Made by a program: the position numbers and the translations under genes. Source: Candidatus Darwinimomas equi (lineage in GTDB: Bacteria > Bacillota > Clostridia > Lachnospirales > Lachnospiraceae). From it: DNA of 32,458 nucleotides. The notes under the pieces were generated by a model. The model was not told where the DNA came from. It made no database searches and saw only the letters and a list, made by a program, of their open reading frames with translations. The DNA is taken from the NCBI GenBank assembly GCA_018066045.1, contig JAGHSD010000072.1, positions 1-32,458 of the forward strand. Direction: 5' to 3'. This document shows positions 1 through 7,853 of this stretch, in pieces; within the stretch, counting starts at the first letter, position 1, and every line of letters begins with the position of its first letter.

Positions 1-1173
1 CATATCGCTGGAATGCTTTTTTTCATCAATGCATTCGAGTAGCCCGGCTTTATGTTCAAAGCTATTGATGGTATTCTGGAGCTGACTATCTAGTACAATT
101 CTGTTTGTTACAACTATTACAGAGTTAAACACGCTCTCATCTCTGTCGTTATGAAGAGATGCTAGACGATATGCAATCCATGCTATAGAATTAGATTTAC
201 CCGATCCTGCAGAATGCTCAATGAGATAATTAATTCCCGCTCCCTTTTTCTTTACATCATCTATTATCTTATTTACTACGTCGAACTGGTGATATCTTGG
301 AAAAATCAGTTTGGGCGTTTTAATAGTTTTTGTAACACCATTTTCAATAATTTCTTCTTTTTCAATCACAAAAGAAATGAATCGTTTAATTAGATTCATC
401 AAAGAATCCTTTTGCAGAACCTTCTCCCAAAGGTAAGATGTTGCATAACCATCCTCATTAACCGGATTCCCTGCTCCACCATTGACTCCCGCTCCATTTG
501 ATCCCATATTAAACGGGACGAATGAAGTATTAGCATCTTTTAACTGCGTTGTCATCAACACTTCATTTAAATCCACAGCAAAGTACACAAGAAATCGATG
601 ATTTAATCTGAATGCAAATTCTTTTGAGCTACGATCTTCTTTATACTGCCTTTTTGCATCACATACATCCTGTCCTTTAAGTTGATTTTTCAATTCAAGT
701 GCAACAACCGGAATTCCATTCACAGACAAAACCATATCTATCGTATCTGTGTTATTCCTTGAATATCTGAACTGCCTGGTACATCCAAGAATATTCTGTT
801 CATATAGTGCATTTGTAGTGTCATTTAATCCGGATTCCGGTTTGAAATAGCACACATTAATATGGATTCCAATATCATCAATACCATCTCTTAATACATG
901 TATCAATCCCTGTTCAGCAATACAATGCTCAAGCCTTGTATAAAGCTTTTCCTTGGCATTATCCTTATAGAATTTTACATAACGTTCCCATGCTTTAGGC
1001 TGTGTTTTTTCTATAAACTCGCAAAGGACATCCATATACATGCATTTATCCAAGTCATGCGTTCTATTATGAACCCAAGTGCCATCCTTGGTCTGTCCGT
1101 TAAACTGCTGATATCCATTTGATAACAGATGCTGTTCAATATCGTATTCAAATCTTTTTTCGGAAGTATCCAT
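1..1173 (-). CDS. hsdR: Type I restriction enzyme, motor/nuclease subunit HsdR (C-terminus off window)
   Basis: HsdR is the ATP-dependent translocase and endonuclease subunit of a type I restriction complex (R2M2S). The frame is open to base 1, so only the first 391 residues are present, which is why the ORF track misses it. The N-terminal nuclease domain is visible as IDMVLSVNGIPVVALELKN, the D...ExK core of the PD-(D/E)xK fold. It is followed by PRYHQFDVV and a Walker A motif, HSAGSGKSNSIAW, that opens the first RecA-like motor domain. The ATG at 1173 is preceded by GGAG six bases upstream. It is the last gene of the operon visible here, 27 bases after the HEPN-like gene. The helicase motifs and C-terminal domain cannot be judged. 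Confidence 0.95.
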   Translation of the reverse strand, partial: MDTSEKRFEYDIEQHLLSNGYQQFNGQTKDGTWVHNRTHDLDKCMYMDVLCEFIEKTQPKAWERYVKFYKDNAKEKLYTRLEHCIAEQGLIHVLRDGIDDIGIHINVCYFKPESGLNDTTNALYEQNILGCTRQFRYSRNNTDTIDMVLSVNGIPVVALELKNQLKGQDVCDAKRQYKEDRSSKEFAFRLNHRFLVYFAVDLNEVLMTTQLKDANTSFVPFNMGSNGAGVNGGAGNPVNEDGYATSYLWEKVLQKDSLMNLIKRFISFVIEKEEIIENGVTKTIKTPKLIFPRYHQFDVVNKIIDDVKKKGAGINYLIEHSAGSGKSNSIAWIAYRLASLHNDRDESVFNSVIVVTNRIVLDSQLQNTINSFEHKAGLLECIDEKKHSSDM

Positions 1174-1200
1174 TTTCTTCTCCAATTTATATAATCGATT

Positions 1201-1764
1201 CTATGGAAGCTTAACTATCTTTGGATCTATTTTAAAGTTTATTCTTGTTCTTTCATCCATAGAACTCAGATGATAATCAAGGAAATCAAACTTCTGTTGA
1301 TATTTATTATAATATGATAATGCCGCCGTGCATATTTTATCGCATAAATTCAAAATATTTACGCTATATCTTCTATGTATCGGTTCTTCTTTTCCATCTA
1401 TAACAACTATCTCGGCCGAGTACGACTCACTTGTATATGAAGCCCTTTTATTTCCCTGCCAGATTAGTTCGAAGTATTCATAGTTTAGTTTATTCACGTC
1501 AATATTTGGATTCCCCTGATGAAGAAGTGAACATCTTAAGGAATATACTAGTTCACCATTGGAATGTGATAAATGATTTAATCCGTTATTGTCATCATTA
1601 TTGACATAATCATCATACCAATCCACATATCGCTTCCTTGGTTTCTCTTCCGCGTATTCTGCCTTACCGCAGATATCCGGAAGTGTTAATGCAACTATCA
1701 GGGCAGCCATATATGAATCATTATCAAGGCACTGATATACTTCCTTTACTAATTCCTTAATCAT
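1201..1764 (-). CDS. HEPN-like putative RNase between hsdS and hsdR
   Basis: A 187-residue protein of no named family that I can assign. What is visible is an Rx4H motif, R77-C-S-L-L-H82, inside the helical stretch VYSLRCSLLHQGNPNID. This is the signature of HEPN-fold ribonucleases, whose common form is RNxxxH. The N-terminal half is mostly helical (ALIVALTLPDICGKAEY) and a charged D/N-rich loop precedes the motif; the C-terminal part is predicted-looking alpha/beta. There is no signal peptide or membrane segment. Its ATG overlaps the hsdS stop (ATGA), so translation is probably coupled to hsdS, and no good independent ribosome binding site is seen. By position it resembles prrC, the anticodon nuclease gene set among hsd genes. 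The RNase role is inference; a structural HEPN partner protein is the alternative. Confidence 0.72.
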   Translation of the reverse strand: MIKELVKEVYQCLDNDSYMAALIVALTLPDICGKAEYAEEKPRKRYVDWYDDYVNNDDNNGLNHLSHSNGELVYSLRCSLLHQGNPNIDVNKLNYEYFELIWQGNKRASYTSESYSAEIVVIDGKEEPIHRRYSVNILNLCDKICTAALSYYNKYQQKFDFLDYHLSSMDERTRINFKIDPKIVKLP

Positions 1765-3095
1765 GCTGGAACTTCTTTCTTTCCGGTGACATATTCGTAA
1801 ATGAGTGACTTCTTGTATAGGTTAAGTTTTTCAATTTTCTGCTGTTTGATAGAAATCAATCGATCAATCTGCGAACACTTTTTATCAAGCAGTTCAACCA
1901 TTTTTGATGCATTGTCAGGCACTAATACAGAGGTTTCACTTAAAAGCTTCCTCGAAATGCTAAACACCTTGATTCCAGACACTCTTTTGCGAAGCTGACT
2001 GCGCCATGCGTCAGTAAGGAATAAGTAAGCCAAATATTTGTTGTCCACATTTGGTTTTTTCGAAACAAGAATCACTGTATGGTACCCAGCAAAAATCGTA
2101 TCATCAATATCGACATATGCAGCATTACCACATCCTTCTCGATCTTCTGAGGTGTCTGCAATAATGAAATCCCCTTTTTTTACAAGACATGATGGATTCG
2201 TTTCAAGGTATTCTTTACCAACAAATCTTTTCAGTTCTTCATGAATTGTCACACCGCTATTCCATTTTGCATGAATTTGTCCATAACTTATGACAGGTAT
2301 TCCTTCTTCGACAAGGTTTTCTTTTGTGATCGGAAGACCCTTTCCAAAATCAAATAGAGTTTTTAGTGGAACGGCACTCCATATTTCTGGAATCTTTTCA
2401 ATCCACTCAATTCCACTTTCCTTCATAGGCACATTTGGATCGAGACCTTTTGTGACAACTTCGGTGATAAGACTTTGCTTATATGCTTTCAGTTTTTCAA
2501 TCTGGGCTTCTTGATTTGCTATCAAAACATCGACCTTTTGAGCGTTAGCATCAAGAAACTCTACGATTCTATTCTGTTCATCCCGCGAGCAAATAGGGAA
2601 CTCCTGCATGCCTAATTTTTTTGATGGAATTCTCATTCTAATGGTATTTAGTCCTCCACTTTCGGTTTCCTTAATTAGGATTCCGTTGCCGAGTCCGCGT
2701 AAGCTTCTTTGGAATTCAAATGACTGAAAAATGTAATGGAAGAACTTAATATTCCCATCAAAACGTGGGTAATAAACATAATACACTGGACTAACAACAC
2801 CTGTATATTTTGACAAGCCTACCGATCCCGATAGTATATTCATGCTATTAACAACTACATCATTCTCTCGAACAATTTTGTAGTCTGAAAGATCTTCTCT
2901 TGGTTTATTACCAGAATGATTTTCTCCATCATATATTGTTACACCATCCTTAGCGGATAAAGAAAGAATTGTATTAACTTCTAAGCCTTTATTCTTTTCA
3001 TTTCTTTCTATCATTAATTGTTTTATTGTTTTTAATCCCCAAGACTCCGGAATTTCTCCAATCCAATCAACGGATGTTTTCTTCATCTTACGCAT
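1761..3095 (-). CDS. hsdS: Type I restriction specificity subunit HsdS, two target recognition domains
   Basis: HsdS recognises the bipartite DNA target and holds the M and R subunits together. The 444-residue protein shows the classic two-fold repeat. Each half starts with the WIxxIPExW motif (VDWIGEIPESW, then IEWIEKIPEIW) and continues with a target recognition domain. Each then ends in a conserved helical spacer (NRIVEFLDANAQKVDVLI...LITEVVTKGLDP and LLDKKCSQIDRLI...SLIYEYVTG). The ORF track start at 3101 is a TTG. I prefer the ATG at 3095, which has AAGGAG ten bases upstream; an ATG at 3086 is also possible. It overlaps the end of hsdM by 8 bases and the next gene by 4, so the genes are translationally coupled. 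The target sequence cannot be predicted by eye. Confidence 0.94.
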   Translation of the reverse strand: MRKMKKTSVDWIGEIPESWGLKTIKQLMIERNEKNKGLEVNTILSLSAKDGVTIYDGENHSGNKPREDLSDYKIVRENDVVVNSMNILSGSVGLSKYTGVVSPVYYVYYPRFDGNIKFFHYIFQSFEFQRSLRGLGNGILIKETESGGLNTIRMRIPSKKLGMQEFPICSRDEQNRIVEFLDANAQKVDVLIANQEAQIEKLKAYKQSLITEVVTKGLDPNVPMKESGIEWIEKIPEIWSAVPLKTLFDFGKGLPITKENLVEEGIPVISYGQIHAKWNSGVTIHEELKRFVGKEYLETNPSCLVKKGDFIIADTSEDREGCGNAAYVDIDDTIFAGYHTVILVSKKPNVDNKYLAYLFLTDAWRSQLRKRVSGIKVFSISRKLLSETSVLVPDNASKMVELLDKKCSQIDRLISIKQQKIEKLNLYKKSLIYEYVTGKKEVPA

Positions 3096-4866
3096 TTCCA
3101 AATAGCTCCTTCATTAAGGCCGTTTCCTCTGCTTCAAGTTCTTTAATCTCATTAAATATATCATTAGATGGAATTGGCGGTACAAATTTGTAAAACAGTC
3201 TTGTAAAAGGTACTTCATAACCCACTTTGTCTTTACTTCTGTCCATAAAAGCAACCGGATTATAAAGAAGAACATTTTTGTTGAAATATTCATCAACATT
3301 ATCCTGTAAAGGAATCAACTCACAGTCACTTGCTCCTTTAGTTGGCTGCATCTGTCCCTTCTTTAGAATTGGCTTTCCGTTTTCATCACAAACAGCAGTT
3401 TCAACAGTTACCTTTGTATATCCAAAAAAAACCCTATCGAAAATCTTTGATTCAACCACTAGCCCATTTTCCTCATAAATTGCTTCCTCGAAGTTCTCAT
3501 ATGCCTTCATGATGAGAGCAATGCAGTTGTCATCAAGATCAACCCGTTTATTGCCGATGTTCTTGCGACGCTTTACAAAGCACTTTGATGCATCAATCAG
3601 TTGAACCTTGTTGATACGTTTTCCCGACTTTCCCTTGGAAAGAATCCAGATATATGTAGAAATACCGGTATTGTAGAACAAATCTGTTGGTAGCTGAATA
3701 ATAGCCTCAACAAGATCACCAGCAATAACATGTCTTCGGATTTCAGAAGCTCCACTTCCGGCATCTCCTGTAAATAAGGATGATCCATTTTGGATGATTG
3801 CCATTCTTCCAGAACCATCCTTCAGCTTCTTTACTCCATTAAGCATAAACAATAGCTGACCATCAGAAATAGCCGGTAATCCCGGTCCGAATCGGCCATC
3901 ATTCCCCAGTTTTGCTTCCGCCTCGACCTCAGTCCTTTCCCTCTTCCAGTCGATTCCGAACGGAGGATTACTGATAATATAATCAAACTGGTATCCACTA
4001 AATTTGTCATCCGAAAGAGTATCTCCATACATCATTCCTGAAGCATTTCCGCCTTTAATGAGCATATCTGACTTAGCTATTGCAAATGTTTCCGGATTGA
4101 ATTCCTGTCCAAAACAGGTTAAAACAGCATCATCACTGATATCCTTCAGGCGCTCTGTCAGGCAGCCAAGCATCTGAGATGTACCCATTGCCATATCATA
4201 CGCAGTTTTAGTACACCCATTTCCCTTGATTTCTTCCCTTTCCGGAGCTATAAGCAGCTCAGCCATTAGGTATATGATGTCACGGCTCGTAAAATGCGCT
4301 CCTGCCTGCTCATCATATGACTCTGAGAATTTTCTTATCAGTTCTTCAAAAATATATCCCATATCAGCAGAAGTAATCTTATCAGGAGACATATCAGCCT
4401 TTTTCGAAATAAACTCCTGTATCATAACAAAAAGGACATTTCCATCAGCCATGGTTTTTACAGTATCTGCAAATTTGAAGTTTGAAATAATATCTTTAAC
4501 GTTATCCGAATAGCCCTGCAGATAATCTTCAAAGTTTTCTTCGATATTATCCGGCTCTGAAACAAGTTTTTCAAAATCAAATTTGCTTGTATTATAAAAA
4601 GCATATCCGGATGTCTTTGTAAGAGTGCCTTCGATAAGTTTTTCATTTGCTCCGGCTTTATCAAGCTTTTCTTTCATCTCAAGCACAGCCTTCTTAGTAG
4701 GCTTCAATGCATCATCAAATCTCTTAAGGACTGTTAAAGGAAGAATGACTTTTCCATACTCATGTGGTTTGAATAATCCCACCAAGTGAGTAGCACTTTC
4801 CCAGATAAGATTTGCCTTTTCCTGAATATTTGTATTTGTCTGTTTCTGCAATTCCGAGAAACCCAT
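3088..4866 (-). CDS. hsdM: Type I DNA adenine methyltransferase HsdM with variant SAM motif
   Basis: The modification subunit transfers a methyl group from SAM to adenine N6 in the HsdS target. The N-terminal helical HsdM_N domain is visible (NLIWESATHLVGLF...VILPLTVLKRFDDAL), then HFTSRDIIYLMAELL, and the catalytic motif IV SNPPFGIDW near residue 300. Motif I, normally like DPACGTGG, reads YDMAMGTSQM here, losing the Pro and one Gly. I believe this variant is shared by a subfamily of HsdM proteins, so it need not mean inactivity. The ORF track start at 4890 is a TTG. The ATG at 4866 (MGFSELQ) is preferred because GGAGG lies ten bases upstream, giving 592 residues. It begins 28 bases after the HsdM-like gene and overlaps hsdS by 8 bases. 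Confidence 0.94.
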   Translation of the reverse strand: MGFSELQKQTNTNIQEKANLIWESATHLVGLFKPHEYGKVILPLTVLKRFDDALKPTKKAVLEMKEKLDKAGANEKLIEGTLTKTSGYAFYNTSKFDFEKLVSEPDNIEENFEDYLQGYSDNVKDIISNFKFADTVKTMADGNVLFVMIQEFISKKADMSPDKITSADMGYIFEELIRKFSESYDEQAGAHFTSRDIIYLMAELLIAPEREEIKGNGCTKTAYDMAMGTSQMLGCLTERLKDISDDAVLTCFGQEFNPETFAIAKSDMLIKGGNASGMMYGDTLSDDKFSGYQFDYIISNPPFGIDWKRERTEVEAEAKLGNDGRFGPGLPAISDGQLLFMLNGVKKLKDGSGRMAIIQNGSSLFTGDAGSGASEIRRHVIAGDLVEAIIQLPTDLFYNTGISTYIWILSKGKSGKRINKVQLIDASKCFVKRRKNIGNKRVDLDDNCIALIMKAYENFEEAIYEENGLVVESKIFDRVFFGYTKVTVETAVCDENGKPILKKGQMQPTKGASDCELIPLQDNVDEYFNKNVLLYNPVAFMDRSKDKVGYEVPFTRLFYKFVPPIPSNDIFNEIKELEAEETALMKELFGNA

Positions 4867-4894
4867 ATTGTTATGTCCTCCAACTATCAACTTA

Positions 4895-6244
4895 TTATTT
4901 CTTTAAGAGCGCATACAGCTTGTCCAACTCACTGTCAATTTCATAAACTGTCATCGTTTCCTCTTCTGTTGGATTCGCCAGGTAATTAGCCGGTATAAGA
5001 TTATATTCCTTTTCTTTAAGATTTTGTTTTGTAACTACAGCTGAAAATCCTTCCTCTGCCGTCTGATTATCTATTGTATTCACTATCTTTTCTATTATCG
5101 CATCCGGCAGGTTCATTTCACGTATGCTGTATTTTGCGTCAAGTTCCTTAATCTTATCTATAGCATTTATCAGTACTACTTTATCTGATTTCATCCTGGA
5201 GAGTATGATGATGTTCGTTCCTATTGATGTACCTTTCCACAAAGGCGGCAAGGCAACAACAGCCTTAAGCATTCCTGATTCTACCAATTCTTCACGCAAA
5301 TTGTATGCCTGCTTTTTAACCTGGAAAAGGAAATTGCTCGGTGTTGCGATTACTGCCGTTCCATTTTCGTCCAGATATGATTGTATGGTATTTGATATTG
5401 CAGCATATGTACTATCGGAAGCCGTTTTTCCGTCAGGCCTGACTATCCTAATATTAAGCGGTGGATCAACAAATACTTTATTACCATGAACATCTGGCAA
5501 TACATACGTAAGACTGTCACCGGCATGAATTTTGATGTTGTCATACCCATACATAATCAGCAGCATTGCAGACAAAGCAGCATTGCTGCATGATATTTCT
5601 GCAATATTAACACTCGGAAGCATGTCCTTTGTAATTTCCATTGTTGAAAGGCCTACTCCGGATGCAAAATCACAGAAAGTATCATCCTGCCTGATTTTCA
5701 GGATCTCTTTTGCGATTCGTCCCAGGCTGGATGTCGTTGCACAATCTCCTGCAAATTCGCTTTTCTTCGATGTTGTTTCAACGATCTCAATCAACCCATC
5801 AACCAGGCTTTTTCCCAGTGCATGGTTTCCTTCTTTCTCTTCAAGGTCCATGCTTCCAAGTACATCTATTATCTTCTTGAACTCTTCAGAGGTAACATTC
5901 TTTTTCTGATTTGAATATCCCCCGCCGAATAATTCTTTCTGATAGTATTCGATATTCTCCGGGCTCGAAAAGATCCGATATAGGCCATACGCTTTATCGA
6001 TATATTCAAAGACCGGTATCAATGCATCAATTCCACCCTCTACATCCTTCATAGCGAGCATTTTCTGTGCTCTGGCACAATTCTGCATATCTTCTACCGT
6101 CTTAGCTCCTACGTAATTATCCAACGCATATTTTAGGAAAATTAAGCGTATAGTGCTGAAAGATAAATCCTTCGAATAGAGTGCATTCTTAAGCGTATTC
6201 ATTAAATCCCATAATATTGTGCTTTTGTCTTTGCTATTATCCAT
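4895..6244 (-). CDS. Divergent HsdM-like N6 adenine methyltransferase-fold protein
   Basis: A 449-residue protein with the architecture of a short HsdM. An N-terminal helical part (LWDLMNTLKN...IRLIFLKYALDN) resembles HsdM_N, and LGRIAKEILKI leads into a Rossmann methyltransferase core. Motif I reads CDFASGVGLSTME (residues 191-203), keeping GxG. The catalytic motif IV position reads VFVDPPLNI (D260-P-P-L263), where N6-adenine enzymes have N/D-P-P-Y/F/W; the aromatic residue that stacks on the flipped adenine is a Leu. Later strands (GTAVIATPSNFLF, MLKAVVALPPLW) fit the HsdM core. The ATG at 6244 has AAGGA upstream and overlaps the half-HsdS gene by 8 bases. It may be a non-catalytic partner of HsdM or act on another substrate. 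I know no established gene name. Confidence 0.82.
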   Translation of the reverse strand: MDNSKDKSTILWDLMNTLKNALYSKDLSFSTIRLIFLKYALDNYVGAKTVEDMQNCARAQKMLAMKDVEGGIDALIPVFEYIDKAYGLYRIFSSPENIEYYQKELFGGGYSNQKKNVTSEEFKKIIDVLGSMDLEEKEGNHALGKSLVDGLIEIVETTSKKSEFAGDCATTSSLGRIAKEILKIRQDDTFCDFASGVGLSTMEITKDMLPSVNIAEISCSNAALSAMLLIMYGYDNIKIHAGDSLTYVLPDVHGNKVFVDPPLNIRIVRPDGKTASDSTYAAISNTIQSYLDENGTAVIATPSNFLFQVKKQAYNLREELVESGMLKAVVALPPLWKGTSIGTNIIILSRMKSDKVVLINAIDKIKELDAKYSIREMNLPDAIIEKIVNTIDNQTAEEGFSAVVTKQNLKEKEYNLIPANYLANPTEEETMTVYEIDSELDKLYALLKK

Positions 6245-6833
6245 TCGACTTCACCATTTCCTTGAAAATAACATCATTTCTTTTTGATTCCAGCTCTACA
6301 ATTTTCTGAACAATTTTAAGCTTTTCCTGTGTTGCGAGATAGTGAGCTCCTATCTCCTTCTGTTCATTCGATGATGGCACCGGGATATGCACCCCTTTTA
6401 TCTTGCCTACCGATAATACCGTCATCACAGAACCTGCCACCTGCATCTTCAGCTGATCCTTGCAATAGCTGCTATTTAGAAAAGCCAATAGGTATGAAGG
6501 TTCCAATGTTCCCGTACTCTTTATTATGGCGCAGAATGACGGAACAACCGCCCCTGCAGATTCCTGAGTAACCAATGCAGCATCATACGGAGTTGACAGT
6601 TTTATTACTATGTCCCCGGCTTCAGTCATCTTTTTCTTGTCTACCAAAGTTTTCAGTCCTTCTTCCGGCATTTCAGAGACATTTATTGTCCCATCTCCGT
6701 TAATGCACTTAGGAATTAAAACCTTCCTTTTTTCTATTGTTTCCTCTCCTGCAGCCTGAGCCGTTACTCGTCCCATGATCTGTCCGCCGGCAATTTCGAT
6801 TCCGCATTCTTCTAATCTCATAATGTTTGTCAT
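6237..6833 (-). CDS. Half-size HsdS-like protein, single target recognition domain
   Basis: A 198-residue protein with one HsdS-type target recognition domain and one C-terminal helical segment. Typical HsdS signals are AGDIVIKLSTPYDAALV, SYLLAFLNSSYCKDQLKMQVAGSVMTVLSVGKIKGVHIPVPS, and the helix starting NEQKEIGAHYLATQEKL. Complete HsdS proteins are about 400-450 residues with two such units, so this is a half subunit. Natural and engineered half-S proteins are known to dimerise into a functional symmetric S. The ATG at 6833 overlaps the preceding stop (ATGA) and has GGAGAGG about eleven bases upstream. No frameshift is seen at either end, so it looks like a genuine short gene and not a broken one. 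It sits directly before the HsdM-like gene, suggesting that the two work as a pair. Confidence 0.82.
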   Translation of the reverse strand: MTNIMRLEECGIEIAGGQIMGRVTAQAAGEETIEKRKVLIPKCINGDGTINVSEMPEEGLKTLVDKKKMTEAGDIVIKLSTPYDAALVTQESAGAVVPSFCAIIKSTGTLEPSYLLAFLNSSYCKDQLKMQVAGSVMTVLSVGKIKGVHIPVPSSNEQKEIGAHYLATQEKLKIVQKIVELESKRNDVIFKEMVKSNG

Positions 6834-7237
6834 ACTGCTAACGCCTCTCCGTACATATAATTGATAAAATACTTCTTGGGATTTCTGATTTTTTCTTTGT
6901 GATAGTACTTAAGTTTGTTGTCCTTCCATTCTCTGTCGAGATCCGCATCGGTCCATTCTTCACTTCGTTCTATATCACATAATCGTCTCTGGTCCTGAAT
7001 GTTCCGACATGAAAAGAATGGATCTTCTCTGTTATTTATCCTGAGCTCATCATAGCGTTCTTCACTGATCTCCAGAACATATCTGATTGCATCGTCATGA
7101 TGATGCTTAACCCTTGGCATTCTTCTTGCCTTTGCAGCTGCTTCCTTTCCGGATGATGCTGCTATTGCGAATATTTTATCAATATAATGATTTCTTCCTA
7201 CATGCCCACATTTAACACAAACTTCATACAGCTTCAT
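6830..7237 (-). CDS. Small conserved CxxC protein, first gene of the restriction operon
   Basis: A protein of 135 residues and unknown function. It opens with a beta-like segment holding a single CxxC pair (VCVKCGHVGRNHYI), goes on to a helix rich in Ala/Lys/Arg (GKEAAAKARRMPRVKHHHDD), then NIQDQRR and a charged C-terminal tail. The CxxCGH arrangement may bind metal, but only one pair of Cys is clear, with one further Cys at SCRN and one at LCDI. No membrane segment or signal peptide is seen. The ORF track starts at 7270; I choose the ATG at 7237 because AAAGGAG lies eight bases upstream. Its stop overlaps the half-HsdS start (ATGA), so it is part of the defence operon and the first gene after the promoter. 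A nucleic-acid-binding or regulatory role is only a guess. Confidence 0.75.
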   Translation of the reverse strand: MKLYEVCVKCGHVGRNHYIDKIFAIAASSGKEAAAKARRMPRVKHHHDDAIRYVLEISEERYDELRINNREDPFFSCRNIQDQRRLCDIERSEEWTDADLDREWKDNKLKYYHKEKIRNPKKYFINYMYGEALAV

Positions 7238-7292
7238 TTTATATCTCCTTTGGTTAACGGTCAAGTACATTTGATTTATTGTTAAAATATTA

Positions 7293-7391
7293 TGATATGT
7301 TTTTTATGTTCTTGCTTCGATGAGTAAATAATAGCACATCGGTATTGTACTGTCAATACATTTCTTTGTTTTTTTGATATGTTTTTTATGT
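7293..7391. repeat. Two identical 17-bp direct repeats bracketing the operon promoter
   Basis: TGATATGTTTTTTATGT occurs at 7293-7309 and again, without mismatch, at 7375-7391, a shift of 82 bp. Each copy itself contains TATGT twice at 9-bp spacing. One copy lies upstream of the -35 box and the other just downstream of the expected transcription start of the restriction operon. This arrangement fits operator sites for a repressor that loops or coats the promoter; the binding protein is unknown. Confidence 0.8.
7328..7356 (-). promoter_or_regulatory. Sigma-A type promoter of the restriction operon
   Basis: On the minus strand a perfect -35 box TTGACA (7356-7351) is followed by a 17-base spacer and the -10 box TATTAT (7333-7328). 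The expected start near 7321 leaves an 80-90 base leader before the first gene at 7237. The 17-bp repeats lie on both sides of this promoter. Confidence 0.85.
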
Positions 7392-7853
7392 ACTATATAG
7401 TGGCATTATAAAAGCCCGTTTTTTACGAGCTTTTATGTGAAAAAAAGAAGAGATACGGATCTATATCCCCTTTTTACATTTGCATAATTATTATACTTCG
7501 ATAATATCTGTTTTTTCCAAGCACTTGTTTTTCCTTGTTTTAATTATTCAAATAGCGCCTAGGTTTCTAGACGCTAGCAGACTTTCACCGAATTTACGGA
7601 GTATTATTTACACACATTACTGTATGTGGAGGCAACCTAATACCTCCTCTTTGTCGGCTATGCAATTCTGTTTTTCCTCAATGGTTGATGCATTCAGGCC
7701 ATTGAAAAAGAAGCTCTACTGTGTTATATATCATACTCATAATGGAATAACTCGTCAACTTTCTGCTATATATTATGGGCTGGTATAATAAATAGAACTA
7801 TGATGCACTACACATAATCTATTTCTTTCTGCTCGTATTCGACTTATAATCAT
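7392..7853. other. Intergenic region between restriction operon and abiE genes
   Basis: About 460 bases without a convincing gene. Two small hairpins are visible: AAAAGC...GCTTTT at 7410-7434, with CGT/ACG pairing inside, and an imperfect palindrome AGCG-c-CTAG/CTAG-a-CGCT at 7554-7575. The 102-residue plus-strand ORF here has low-complexity composition and no recognisable domain. No terminator is clear for the abiE genes, which end at 7854. Confidence 0.5.

Noticed and set aside
6237-6833. Half-HsdS as a broken hsdS pseudogene
   Set aside because: Both ends overlap neighbours with good start signals, the frame is clean, and a complete domain plus helix is present; a genuine short S subunit is more likely.
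7480-7788. 102-residue plus-strand ORF in the gap before abiEii
   Set aside because: Low-complexity hydrophobic/Ser-rich sequence, no ribosome binding site and no recognisable domain; nothing on the other strand is better.
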